Assembly: GCA_019359745.1 (NCBI GenBank)
Contig: JAHHGT010000004.1
Location: 327,406-391,405 of the forward strand
From: Aphanothece saxicola GSE-SYN-MK-01-06B
GTDB taxonomy: Bacteria > Cyanobacteriota > Cyanobacteriia > PCC-6307 > Cyanobiaceae
DNA length: 64,000 bases
Direction of reading: 5' to 3'
Position numbers and translations under genes: made by a program. The notes beneath the pieces were generated by a model. That model was not told the DNA's origin and did not search any database. It was given only the letters and a program-made list of their open reading frames with translations. This document shows, piece after piece, positions 38,154 to 46,606 of this stretch (its first letter is position 1; every line of letters starts with the position of its first letter).

Positions 38154-39896
38154 GTGCGCCGCAGGCGGTTCTTCGGAGGCCAGCAGTTCGGCATAAACGG
38201 GGGTCCAACGGGCGGCATCGAGCCGGCTCCTGGCGGCCTCAGGAGTGGTGACGTAACGGGCCAGTCCCTCCTGCACCGCCGCGATCGCCACGGCCTCAGC
38301 CACCGCCCGGGACACCACCTGAACGGCCGATAGGGGGGGCATCAGCGGCGCCTCCGGATCGCTGGCGGCCGGAATCACCCGGGCCAGGGCCTCGATGCTG
38401 GCGTCAATCATGGTGTCGCTCACTTCTGTGGCGCCTACCGCCACGGCGCCGTAGCCAAGACCAGGGAACACGAAGCAGTTGTTGCACTGGCCGATCACCC
38501 GTTCGATCGGCTGGCCGGCGCCGCCGGAGCAGACCACGGGAGCGAAGGGGCTGCCGGTGGCCACCAGGGCCCGGCCCTGGCTCCAGTGCAGCAGGTTCTC
38601 GGGGGTGATCTCCGCCAGGTGGGTGGGATTGGAGAGGGGCAGAACGATCGGCCGTGCGCCGCCGCCGCAAAGCGCCTCCACCACCGCCTGGTCGAAGGCC
38701 CCGGCGGCCGTGGAGGTGCCGATCAGCACCCCCGGCCGCACCGCTTCGACCACCGCCAGCAGGCCCGGGCCCGGACCATCGGCCGGCGCCGTCGCCCCGA
38801 ACCGTGCCGCCAGCCGCTCCGGCGACTTGGCGAACGGGCCGGCGCCGCCGGAGAGGCCAGGGGTGTTTGCCAGGATCAGGCCATCGCGGTCGATCAGCCA
38901 GAGGCGATCGGCGGCCTCGGCGGCGCTGAGTCCCGCCCGCTGCAGCAGGCGCCACAGCCGCTCGGCGATGCCGCAACCGGCACTGCCCGCCCCGAAGATG
39001 ACGATCTGCTGGTCGGCCAGTTGCTTGCCGAGGCCGCGCAGGCCGGCCAGGATCGCCGCGGCGGCCACGCTGCTGGTGCCCTGGATGTCGTCGTTGAAGC
39101 TCGGTACCCGGTGCCGGTAGGCCTCCAGCACGGGCCGCGCATGGGCGGCGCCGAAGTCCTCCCAGTGCACCAGGGCGCCCGGGCAGACCCGCTGCACCGC
39201 CGTGATGAAGCGGTCGAGGAAGGCGGTGTAGGCCTCCCCCTGCAGCCGGGACTGGCGCAGGCCTGGGTAGCAGGGGTCGGCGAGCAGTTCGGGCCGGTCG
39301 GTGCCGACATCGAGCATCACCGGCAGCCCCCGGGCCGGATCCAGCCCGGCGCAGAGGGTGTAGACGGCCAGCTTCCCCTGGCAGATCTGGATGCCCCCCA
39401 CCCCCTGGTCGCCGATGCCGAGGATCCCCTGGGCGTCGGTGACCAGGAGCAGGTCCGGGGAGTGGTCGCCGCAGGCCTGGGCCAGCAGCTCCTCAAGCCG
39501 GTCCTGCTGGGGTGCGGCCAGGTAGATCCCCTGGCTGGGGCTTCGGTAGGTGTGGCTGAAGTGCTGGATCGCCTGCCCCACCGTGGGGGTGTAGACGATC
39601 GGCATCGCCAGCTCGATGTGGTCGGCGAGGAAGCGGTGGAAGAGGGTGACGTTCCGCTCCCTCAGGGTCTGGAGGTAGGCATACCGCTCCAGGTCGCTGC
39701 CCATGGCGTCGAAAGCCAGGCGGCAGCGCTCCACCTGGGCCTCGATGCTCTCCACCTGCCAGGGCAGCAGCGACTCCAGGCCCAGGGCCTGGCGCTCCGC
39801 CCGGCTGAAGGCGGTGCCCTTGTTGAGCAAAGGGTCATTCAGCAGCTCGGCGCCCCGGAGGAGCGTGCTCCGCTGGCGACGGGGTTCGGCGACCAC
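38151..39896 (-). CDS. NAD(P)-dependent malic enzyme
   Basis: The protein has 581 residues, the long eukaryote/E. coli SfcA-like form that decarboxylates malate to pyruvate. Conserved parts are GTAFSRAER, MPIVYTPTVGQA, LLVTDAQGILGIGDQGVGG, FEDFG-like HWEDFGAAHA, FNDDIQGTSSV (metal site), the dinucleotide fold IVIFGAGSAGCGIAE, and LPLSNPTHLAE. It starts with GTG 39896. It can feed pyruvate to the NifJ enzyme encoded nearby, but the genes are not linked as an operon. Divergent from the FAH gene; the 119-base gap holds a CCCCAT/ATGGGG hairpin (39922-39938). Confidence 0.92.
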   Translation of the reverse strand: MVAEPRRQRSTLLRGAELLNDPLLNKGTAFSRAERQALGLESLLPWQVESIEAQVERCRLAFDAMGSDLERYAYLQTLRERNVTLFHRFLADHIELAMPIVYTPTVGQAIQHFSHTYRSPSQGIYLAAPQQDRLEELLAQACGDHSPDLLLVTDAQGILGIGDQGVGGIQICQGKLAVYTLCAGLDPARGLPVMLDVGTDRPELLADPCYPGLRQSRLQGEAYTAFLDRFITAVQRVCPGALVHWEDFGAAHARPVLEAYRHRVPSFNDDIQGTSSVAAAAILAGLRGLGKQLADQQIVIFGAGSAGCGIAERLWRLLQRAGLSAAEAADRLWLIDRDGLILANTPGLSGGAGPFAKSPERLAARFGATAPADGPGPGLLAVVEAVRPGVLIGTSTAAGAFDQAVVEALCGGGARPIVLPLSNPTHLAEITPENLLHWSQGRALVATGSPFAPVVCSGGAGQPIERVIGQCNNCFVFPGLGYGAVAVGATEVSDTMIDASIEALARVIPAASDPEAPLMPPLSAVQVVSRAVAEAVAIAAVQEGLARYVTTPEAARSRLDAARWTPVYAELLASEEPPAAH

Positions 39897-40015
39897 GGCG
39901 TGCTCCTCGGTCCGCTGGCGCCCCCATCATCCATGGGGTGCCGGGATCACGCTGCCGGCGCCGGTGGCGGTTCCGCTGCTGAACTTGCCTCGACGTTCCT
40001 GTGATGCACCCCCCC

Positions 40016-40858
40016 ATGAAGATCGTGCGCTACGAAGACGTGCAGGGTCGGATCCACCTCGCCAGCCAGCATCCCGACGGCAGCCTGGAGCGCCTGGCGG
40101 GCGATCTGTTCGGCGAACTGGTGCCCACGGGCGAGACAGCCGCGGTGGCGCGGATCCTGGCCCCCCTGGAGCCCCGGGCCATCCTCTGCATCGGTCTCAA
40201 CTACCGCCGCCATGCTGCCGAAACCGGCGCGGCGATCCCCACCTACCCGGTGCTGTTCATGAAGGTGCCGGGGGCTGTGCAGCACCCGGAGGCGCCGATC
40301 AGCCTGCCCACAACCGCGCCCAGCCACCAGGTGGATTACGAGGGGGAACTGGCGGTGGTGATCGGCCGCACCTGCCGCAACGTGTCGCGCTCCGAGGCCC
40401 TGGGGGTGGTGCTGGGCTACACCTGCGCCAACGACGTCAGCGCCCGTGACTGGCAGAAGCAGCCCCAGCTCGGCGGCGGCCAGTGGTGCCGCGGCAAGAG
40501 CTTCGACAGCTTCGCCCCCCTGGGCCCCTGCCTGGTGACCGCCGCGGCGATCCCCGATCCCCAGGCCCTCCGCCTGCAGACCCGCCTCAACGGCGAAACG
40601 GTGCAGGCGGCCAGCACCGCCGACATGATCTTCCCGGTGGCGGAGATCATCGAATTCCTGAGCGCCAGCACCACCCTGCCGGCCGGCACCGTGATCCTCA
40701 CCGGCACCCCCAGTGGTGTCGGCATGGCGGCCGATCCGCCCCGCTGGCTGCGCCGCGGCGATACGGTCGAGGTGGAGATCGAAGGAATCGGCGTGCTGCG
40801 CAATCCGGTGATCGACGAACCTCTCCCCAGCCCGCCCCCCGCGCCGGCCCCCGCGTGA
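40016..40858 (+). CDS. fumarylacetoacetate hydrolase family protein
   Basis: The protein has 280 residues and the FAH fold: CIGLNYRRHAAETG, PVLFMKVPGAV, the metal-binding VDYEGELAVVIG, GYTCANDVSARDWQ, GKSFDSFAPLGPC, VILTGTPSGVGMA. Members hydrolyse or decarboxylate 2-oxo acids (for example acylpyruvate hydrolase or oxaloacetate decarboxylase); substrate not decided. ATG 40016 (MKIVRYED) is chosen. The stop overlaps the GTG of the next gene. Confidence 0.85.
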   Translation: MKIVRYEDVQGRIHLASQHPDGSLERLAGDLFGELVPTGETAAVARILAPLEPRAILCIGLNYRRHAAETGAAIPTYPVLFMKVPGAVQHPEAPISLPTTAPSHQVDYEGELAVVIGRTCRNVSRSEALGVVLGYTCANDVSARDWQKQPQLGGGQWCRGKSFDSFAPLGPCLVTAAAIPDPQALRLQTRLNGETVQAASTADMIFPVAEIIEFLSASTTLPAGTVILTGTPSGVGMAADPPRWLRRGDTVEVEIEGIGVLRNPVIDEPLPSPPPAPAPA

Positions 40859-41103
40859 TCAAGCTCCCCGATGCCTGGACGGCCCAGCCCGAACGGGCCC
40901 ACCGCAGCGGCGGTTACCGCCACTTCGCCCTGCTGGGCCAGCGGGGCCGTGGCCGCGAGCGCACCGTGGAGCTGGAGGCGGTGCTGGATCCCGGCTACCG
41001 CCTGCTGGTTCCCCTGGTCGAACTGCGAGACCGCCAGGCCTGGCAACCGGGCTGGCAGCGGTTGCCACAGGAGCAGGGGCCATCGGAGGGGACGGCCCAC
41101 TGA
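40855..41103 (+). CDS. TIGR02450-type small Trp-rich protein
   Basis: The protein has 82 residues and begins with GTG overlapping the FAH stop (GTGA). The pattern IKLPDAWTAQ, GYRHFALL, VELEAVLDPGYRLLVPLVELRD and WQPGW fits the short tryptophan-containing family TIGR02450 seen in cyanobacteria and proteobacteria. Function unknown. The coupled start suggests co-expression with the FAH-type enzyme. A GGCCC/GGGCC hairpin (41094-41114) encloses the stop. Confidence 0.7.
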   Translation: MIKLPDAWTAQPERAHRSGGYRHFALLGQRGRGRERTVELEAVLDPGYRLLVPLVELRDRQAWQPGWQRLPQEQGPSEGTAH

Positions 41104-41118
41104 GGGACGGGGCCTGGC

Positions 41119-42975
41119 TCAACCCTGCGACAATTCCCGACGGGCGACCACGTCCCAGGCCTGGTCGTTGTCGGCGCCGATGCTGCTCCCGTCGGCCTGA
41201 AGCAATTGCTCCAGGTCATGGGTGAGCTGACGCGAACGGGCGATCACCAGGGCGTCGTCGCCCTCAATCGTCGCCATCTCCTGCAGGGCGGCCTCATCGT
41301 GCTGGCGGAATGTCTGGGCGATTCGATGGGCCCGGTGGGCCCGCACTCCCAGCAGCCTGAGGGCATCGATGCCCATCTCCAGGGCCGAGCCGAAGGTTTC
41401 TCGACGGATCAGGCTCACCCCCTGGCGGATCAGGGCGTAGGCATGGCGGCGATCCTGGGCCCGGGCCAGGATCGCCAGGTGGGGGAAATGTTTCTGGGCC
41501 AGGGCCACGATCTCCAGTGCCTTATCGGGATCGTCAATCGCCACCACCAGCAGCCGGGCCTGGGCGGCCCCGGCCGCCTGCAGCAGATCGAGCCGGCCGG
41601 CGTCGCCGTAGAACACCTTCCAGCCGAAGCGCCGCAGCAGATCGATCTGGGCGGGGCTGTGGTCAAGCACCGTGATGCGACAACGGTGGGCCAGCAGCAG
41701 CCGCCCCACCACCTGGCCGAAACGGCCGAAGCCGGCAATGATCACCGGGTTTTCACTCTCATCGATGCCGTCGGCCTCCCGTTCCTCCGTCGGGCTGGCG
41801 AAACGGGGCTGCAGCCAGCGGTCGTTGGAGATCAGCAGCAGGGGGGTGAGCAGCATGGAGAACGCCACCACCGCCACCAGGACGGCCGTGAGACTTTCCG
41901 GCAGCACTCTGGCCTTGGTGGCGAAGGAGAACAGAACGAAGGCGAACTCACCCCCCTGGGCGAGGGCGAAGCCGAACAGAAGTGTCTGGCTCCAGGCGAG
42001 GCGGAAGCCCCGCCCCAGGGCTACCAGCACGCCCAGCTTGGCGACCACCAGGGCCAGCACCAGGCCCAGGATCAGCCAGGGCCGCTCGATCAGCAGCCGG
42101 AAATCGATGCTGGCGCCGACGGTGAGAAAGAACAGGCCCAGCAGCAGGCCCTTGAACGGAGCGATGTCCCCCTCCAGCTCATGGCGGTACTCGTTGTCGG
42201 CCAGCACCACGCCGGCCACGAAGGTGCCCAGGGCCGGTGAGAGGCCCACCGACTGCATGGCCAGGGCGATGCCGATCACCAGCAGCAGGGCCATGGCCGT
42301 GAACACCTCCCGCAACCGGGTGGCCGCCACGATGCGGAACACGGGCCGCATCAGGTAGCGGCCGCCAACGATGATCCCGGCCACGATCCCCAGCACCATC
42401 ACGGCCTGGAGCCAGGGATTGAGGGCGGGCCCGTGGCCCCCGAGATCGGCCTTCTCGTAGGCCAGCAGCGGCAGCAACGCCAGGATGGGGATCACCGCGA
42501 TGTCCTGGAAGAGGAGCACCGAGAAGGCCGACTGGCCCGCGTCGGTTTTCGCCAGACCCTTCTCGTCGAGGCTCTGCAGGCCGATGGCTGTCGATGACAT
42601 CGACAGGATCAGCCCCACCGCCAGGGCCATTGTCCAGGTCAGCCCGAGCAGCATGGCCAGGGCCGTGATCAGCAGGGCGGTGGCCAGCACCTGCAGGCCT
42701 CCCATGCCGAGGATCGGCAGTCGCAGACGCCAGAGCCTGGAAGGCTGCAGCTCAAGCCCCACCAGGAACAGCAGCATCACCACGCCGAACTCGGCGAAGT
42801 GCATCACGTCCTCCCCCTCCTGCCCCACCAGGTGCAGCCCGAAGGGGCCGATCACCACCCCGGCGATGAGATAGCCGAGCACCGAACCCAGCCCCAGGCG
42901 GTTGGAGATCGGCACCGCCACCACGGCCGCGGCCAGATAGATGAAGGCCTGCAGGAAAAGGCTTTCGTCATGCAT
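41119..42975 (-). CDS. KefC-like monovalent cation:proton antiporter (CPA2) with TrkA-N domain
   Basis: The protein has 618 residues: about twelve membrane helices (1-385), including FGVVMLLFLVGLEL and FLTVGASIDF, then a cytosolic RCK/TrkA-N domain (about 410-530) with the nucleotide fold VIIAGFGRFGQVVGRLL, and a C-terminal helical tail. This matches glutathione-gated K+ efflux systems KefB/KefC. The preceding gene on the same strand encodes a KefF-like flavoprotein six bases upstream, as in E. coli kefFC, so regulation of K+ efflux during electrophile stress is the likely role. Confidence 0.88.
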   Translation of the reverse strand: MHDESLFLQAFIYLAAAVVAVPISNRLGLGSVLGYLIAGVVIGPFGLHLVGQEGEDVMHFAEFGVVMLLFLVGLELQPSRLWRLRLPILGMGGLQVLATALLITALAMLLGLTWTMALAVGLILSMSSTAIGLQSLDEKGLAKTDAGQSAFSVLLFQDIAVIPILALLPLLAYEKADLGGHGPALNPWLQAVMVLGIVAGIIVGGRYLMRPVFRIVAATRLREVFTAMALLLVIGIALAMQSVGLSPALGTFVAGVVLADNEYRHELEGDIAPFKGLLLGLFFLTVGASIDFRLLIERPWLILGLVLALVVAKLGVLVALGRGFRLAWSQTLLFGFALAQGGEFAFVLFSFATKARVLPESLTAVLVAVVAFSMLLTPLLLISNDRWLQPRFASPTEEREADGIDESENPVIIAGFGRFGQVVGRLLLAHRCRITVLDHSPAQIDLLRRFGWKVFYGDAGRLDLLQAAGAAQARLLVVAIDDPDKALEIVALAQKHFPHLAILARAQDRRHAYALIRQGVSLIRRETFGSALEMGIDALRLLGVRAHRAHRIAQTFRQHDEAALQEMATIEGDDALVIARSRQLTHDLEQLLQADGSSIGADNDQAWDVVARRELSQG

Positions 42976-42981
42976 GGTCGG

Positions 42982-43602
42982 TCACCGGGGGGAGGTGAGC
43001 ACCCGATCAAGGTCGTGGTTCAGATACTCCCCTTCTGCGAGTGCATCCCAGCGCACCGTGCCGTCCCGCAGCCCCATGAGCAGGAGCCGGTAGGCGCGGG
43101 CGTAGGGGTCGATCTGGTCGGCCTCCCGGAGCAGGTGGGTGCCGTGGATCACGAAGGGGGGCAGGTAGTCCATGCCGCAGAGGCGGGCGGTCTGCTCGAA
43201 GGGCGCCAGCAGTTCCCTGATCGCGAAGCGGTTGGCGCCGGAACGGCAGTAGGCCTCCTTCTGGCCGCCGGTGGTGATGGCCGAGAGGAACGTCTTGCCC
43301 ACCAGGGCCGTGCCGCCGGCCCCGTAGGCGAAGCCATGCTCGAGCACCAGGTCCTGCCACTCCTTGAGAATCGCCGGGCTGCTGTACCAGTAAAACGGGT
43401 GCTGGAACACGATCATGTCGTGGGCCAGCAGCAGGGCCTGCTCCCTTTTCACGTCGATGTGGAAGCTGGGATAGGCCTCGTACAGATCGTGCAGCGTGAC
43501 GTGTTCGAGGTCGCCGATGGCCCGGATCAGGCGACGGTTCACCCAGGACTTGTGCAGGGCCGGATGGGCGAACAGCACCAGGATGCGGTTGGCATTGTCC
43601 AT
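42982..43602 (-). CDS. KefF/KefG-like NAD(P)H-quinone oxidoreductase family protein
   Basis: The 206-residue flavodoxin-like protein has ILVLFAHPALHKSWVNRRLI, FQHPFYWYSSPAILKEWQDLVLEHGFAYG and FLSAITTGG, the signature of the DT-diaphorase/KefF branch. KefF proteins bind FMN, reduce quinones and are needed for full KefC activity. The position directly before the KefC-like gene (six-base gap) strongly supports that partnership. Confidence 0.87.
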   Translation of the reverse strand: MDNANRILVLFAHPALHKSWVNRRLIRAIGDLEHVTLHDLYEAYPSFHIDVKREQALLLAHDMIVFQHPFYWYSSPAILKEWQDLVLEHGFAYGAGGTALVGKTFLSAITTGGQKEAYCRSGANRFAIRELLAPFEQTARLCGMDYLPPFVIHGTHLLREADQIDPYARAYRLLLMGLRDGTVRWDALAEGEYLNHDLDRVLTSPR

Positions 43603-43726
43603 GGGCCGTCCCTGCGTGGGCGGAGGTTAATCGGGTTTCTCGGCACGGACTGCCGCAGGAACACCATGCCGGCTCGCTGTCGGTTCGCCCCGGGTCCCAA
43701 ACCGCCCACCTGGTGGATTTCAGCCA

Positions 43727-43990
43727 ATGTCCCTAATTGTCCTATCTGAAAGCGGTCCCGTGACCTTCAACGGATCCCTGGCGGAGCTCCAGGCCCTGGT
43801 CGCGGACCTCGGCTGTATGGGCCACTGGGTGCACCAGGGGGCCTTCGAGATGCTTGTCATTGACGACGGCGTATCAAACCTGCGCCTCAACCGGTGGCCC
43901 GGCACCGGGACCCTGATGCTGGTGGGCGATCCGGCCCAGCGCAGGGAGCTGGAGCCGCGGCTGAAGGAGGCCCTGGCCGGTCGCGCCTGA
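43727..43990 (+). CDS. uncharacterised small protein
   Basis: The protein has 87 residues with no signal peptide or membrane helix. Alternating strands and helices are suggested by VTFNGSLAELQALVADLG, FEMLVIDDG and GTLMLVGDPAQRRELEPRLKEAL. I do not recognise a family. The ATG at 43727 lies about 124 bases from the divergent KefF-like gene, and the 3' end faces the L,D-transpeptidase gene with seven bases between stops. Confidence 0.55.
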   Translation: MSLIVLSESGPVTFNGSLAELQALVADLGCMGHWVHQGAFEMLVIDDGVSNLRLNRWPGTGTLMLVGDPAQRRELEPRLKEALAGRA

Positions 43991-43997
43991 ACGCCCC

Positions 43998-44531
43998 TCA
44001 GTCCTTCACCACCAGCTCCGTGGTGCCGCTGCGGCGCAGCAGATCGCCCAGCACCAGCAGGTCGTTGCCGTGGATCAGGCCGATGCAGCCGTCAGTGCCG
44101 CTGCGTCGCCCCCGCCCGGCGCTGGGATCGTGGTGGATGCCCAGGCCCCGGCGGGCGGTTGGGAAGCTCGGCTCCAGGCCGATCCAGAGGAAGCGACCGA
44201 GTTCGACATCATCCGTCGGCTCCACGGGGGTGATTTCGGTCACGGCGTAGCGCCCCCGCGGCAGGGGCGCCTTGCTGCCCAGCCGGCCCCGGTCACCGTC
44301 CTGGCGCCGCACCCGGCCCACCAGGGCCTCGTAGGCCCGGGGCGGCTGGCCGGGGAGATGCAGCTGCAGCTCCCAGATCGGATCGCCGGTGACGGGCAGC
44401 TGCCGCTCGGTGCGCACCAGCACCATCTGACCGCCACTTCCAACCGCCAGTGCCCTGGGCCCGGGGTCACCTGGGGGCGCCACAAGGCCCAAGCCAAGGG
44501 CCAGCAGGGCCACAGCAGAGGATCGCTTCAT
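43998..44531 (-). CDS. L,D-transpeptidase (YkuD) domain protein
   Basis: The protein has 177 residues with a signal-like N-terminus (KRSSAVALLALGLGL). The YkuD pattern is seen as GLGIHHDPSAG followed by RSGTDGCIGL, where the His and Cys are the expected catalytic pair. The usual small-His-Gly-Cys reads Thr-Asp-Gly-Cys here and the following conserved Arg is Gly, so activity is likely but not certain. It may cross-link or trim peptidoglycan in the periplasm. Confidence 0.75.
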   Translation of the reverse strand: MKRSSAVALLALGLGLVAPPGDPGPRALAVGSGGQMVLVRTERQLPVTGDPIWELQLHLPGQPPRAYEALVGRVRRQDGDRGRLGSKAPLPRGRYAVTEITPVEPTDDVELGRFLWIGLEPSFPTARRGLGIHHDPSAGRGRRSGTDGCIGLIHGNDLLVLGDLLRRSGTTELVVKD

Positions 44532-44608
44532 GGACAGCACGGGCGCGGTGCCCGTGTTACTGCCCCGGCACGGGTGCCACAAGGGCGGGGCAGCCGGTTC
44601 TGGAAGAC

Positions 44609-44884
44609 TCAGTCCCGCTCATCGCCGTCCCGGCTGATCGTCACCAGGGCCGGCGCGAACAGAAACACCGTGTCCCCCAGTCGCTCGGACTGACCGTCCA
44701 GGGCGAAGACGCCACCCGAAACGAAGTCGATGGTGCGCTGGGCCTCCTCCGGGGCCATGCCGCTGAGGTGCAACACCACCGTCTTGAACTGCTGCACCGC
44801 CAGCACCGCGTCGACAGCCTCCTCAAAGCGGCCCGGTGTCATCACCACCACCTCGTGAAACCAGGTGCCGAAGGGGGTTTCCAT
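44609..44884 (-). CDS. short SepF-domain protein
   Basis: The protein has 91 residues and consists almost only of a SepF (DUF552) fold: EVVVMTPGRFEEAVDAVLAV, VVLHLSGMAPEEAQRTIDFVSGGVFALDG, GDTVFLFAP. SepF tethers FtsZ through an N-terminal amphipathic membrane helix; that helix and the linker are absent here, so this is probably a paralogue of a full-length SepF encoded elsewhere, with a modified role. No other division gene is adjacent. Confidence 0.75.
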   Translation of the reverse strand: METPFGTWFHEVVVMTPGRFEEAVDAVLAVQQFKTVVLHLSGMAPEEAQRTIDFVSGGVFALDGQSERLGDTVFLFAPALVTISRDGDERD

Positions 44885-44952
44885 CGCCCCAGGTTGCCTC
44901 AGGCCCGCTCCCCCAGCTAGCGGCTGTGGTGGTGCCTTCCCTGAGAACCGCT

Positions 44953-45381
44953 TCAGGCGATCACGGCGATGGCGTCGATCTCCACCCGCGCCCCCTTCGG
45001 CAGGGCCGCCACCTGCACGCAGGCCCGCGCCGGAGCCACCCCCGCGCTGAACACCTCGGCATAGAGGGCGTTGACCCGGGCGAAATCGTTCAGATCCACC
45101 AGGTACACCGTGGTGCGCACCACCTGCTCAGGACCGCAGCCGGCGGCGGCCAGCACCGCCTGCAGGTTGGCGAGCACCTGGACGGTTTCGGCCTCCACGT
45201 CACCGCCCCCCACCAGGGTGCCGCCCACCGGATCGAGGGCGATCTGGCCGGAGCAGTAGAGGACGCCACCGGCGACCACGGCCTGGTTGTAGGGACCCAC
45301 CGGGGCGGGGGCGGCCGGGGTATGGACCGGATGAGACAAGGGCCTGTGCCTTTCGTCACCCCCGCCAGCGCTGGAACTCAT
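44953..45381 (-). CDS. ridA: RidA family enamine/imine deaminase
   Basis: The protein has 142 residues. PVGPYNQAVVAGGVLYCSGQIALDP, an AETVQVLANLQAVLAAAG helix, VVRTTVYLVDLNDFARVN and ARACVQVAALPKGARVEIDAIA match RidA/YjgF; the conserved Arg that binds the carboxylate is present (ARACVQV). It hydrolyses reactive 2-aminoacrylate-type enamines. ATG 45381 is used; the first ~20 residues are poorly conserved, so a later start is possible. Divergent from the ABC ATPase gene with a very short gap. Confidence 0.88.
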   Translation of the reverse strand: MSSSAGGGDERHRPLSHPVHTPAAPAPVGPYNQAVVAGGVLYCSGQIALDPVGGTLVGGGDVEAETVQVLANLQAVLAAAGCGPEQVVRTTVYLVDLNDFARVNALYAEVFSAGVAPARACVQVAALPKGARVEIDAIAVIA

Positions 45382-45410
45382 GACGGGTGACAATGCGGGA
45401 CTGGGATCTT

Positions 45411-46604
45411 ATGGCTTCTTCCACCACCATCGCCACGCCTGCCGCCACTGCCGCCACCACGGCGTCGAGCCCCGGGGAGATCACCGGCCTCGCCCCCCGC
45501 GATCACGTCCGCATCGACGACCTCTGGTATCGCTACCCGGGTCGCGACGTTTCTGCCTGGACCCTCCAGGGGATCGACCTCGTCCTGGGTGCGGGGGAAC
45601 TGGTGGGTCTGCTGGGCCCGTCCGGCTGCGGCAAGACCACCCTGCTGCGACTGATCGCCGGCTTCGAGCGCCCCGGTCGCGGCAGCATCAGCATCGGCGG
45701 CCAGCAGGTGGCGGGTCCGGAGCGGTTGCTGCCCCCCGAGCGCCGGGGCGTCGGCATGGTGTTCCAGGACGATGCCCTCTTCCCCCATCTCGATGCCTGG
45801 CGGAATGCCTGTTTTGGCTTGCGCCGCGGCCAGGACACGGCCCGGGTGTCCTGGCTGCTCGATCTGCTGGGGCTGGGCGGGCTGGAGCGCCGCTACCCCC
45901 ACGAACTCTCCGGCGGCCAGCGCCAGCGCCTCGCCATGGCCCGGGCACTGGCGCCCTCGCCCTCGGTGGTGCTGCTGGATGAGCCCTTCTCCAACCTGGA
46001 TGTGGAGGTGCGGCTGCGGCTGCGCAGCGAGCTGCCGGCCGTGCTCGCCCGCTGCGGCGCCAGCGGTCTGATGGTCACGCACGATCCGGAGGAGGCACTG
46101 GCGATCTGCGATCGGGTGGGGGTGCTGCGCGACGGGGTGCTGCACCAGTGCGCCCCGCCCCGTGAACTGGTCGACCAGCCCGCCACCGCCTTCGTGGGCC
46201 AGTTCGTGCTCCAGTCCAACCTGTTGCCGGCCCGCTGGCGGGGCCGGCGGCTTCAGACCGTGCTCGGGGAACTGGAGCCCCTCTCCAGGGGGGAAGAGGG
46301 TGCGGAGGCACCGGAGGCTGTCGAGGTGATGGTGCGACCCCAGGCCCTGGAGTTCCTGCCCGGGGAGGAGGGGCCGGCCTGGATCACCGGGCGGGAATTC
46401 CTCGGCCGGGAATGGCTCTACCAGGTGCAGCTCGGTGACCAGCGGTTGCGCTGGCGGGCGCCCCTGGAGGCCGACCACCCCCACGGCCGCCGAGGCCGGC
46501 TGCGGTTCCGCGCCGGTGAGTCGGCCCTGTTGTTCCCGGGTGGTCGTTCACTGGTGACCCTGCCCCGGGGCCGCAGCGCCGAGAACCTCAGCTCGCCTCC
46601 CTGA
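45411..46604 (+). CDS. ABC transporter ATPase, FbpC/PotA-like
   Basis: The protein has 397 residues with a full ABC domain: Walker A GPSGCGKTT (about 69), Q-loop FQDDALFP, signature LSGGQRQRLAMARAL (about 165), Walker B VVLLDEP (about 185), H-loop VTHDPEEA. The C-terminal ~130 residues form a TOBE-like extension. It resembles ferric-iron (FutC/FbpC) and polyamine importer ATPases. No permease or binding protein is adjacent, so the substrate is open. GTG 45387 or ATG 45393 would extend the N-terminus. The 3' end overlaps the phosphatase gene by 17 bases. Confidence 0.85.
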   Translation: MASSTTIATPAATAATTASSPGEITGLAPRDHVRIDDLWYRYPGRDVSAWTLQGIDLVLGAGELVGLLGPSGCGKTTLLRLIAGFERPGRGSISIGGQQVAGPERLLPPERRGVGMVFQDDALFPHLDAWRNACFGLRRGQDTARVSWLLDLLGLGGLERRYPHELSGGQRQRLAMARALAPSPSVVLLDEPFSNLDVEVRLRLRSELPAVLARCGASGLMVTHDPEEALAICDRVGVLRDGVLHQCAPPRELVDQPATAFVGQFVLQSNLLPARWRGRRLQTVLGELEPLSRGEEGAEAPEAVEVMVRPQALEFLPGEEGPAWITGREFLGREWLYQVQLGDQRLRWRAPLEADHPHGRRGRLRFRAGESALLFPGGRSLVTLPRGRSAENLSSPP

Positions 46605-46606
46605 GG
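46586..46606. terminator. hairpin at overlapping convergent stops
   Basis: CCTCAG (46586-46591) pairs perfectly with CTGAGG (46601-46606) with a nine-base loop. The arms contain the two opposing stop codons of the ABC ATPase and phosphatase genes. Confidence 0.35.

Noticed and set aside
39922..39938. CCCCAT/ATGGGG hairpin as an operator between malic enzyme and FAH genes
   Set aside because: A single six-base repeat in a GC-rich gap is weak evidence; noted under the malic enzyme only.
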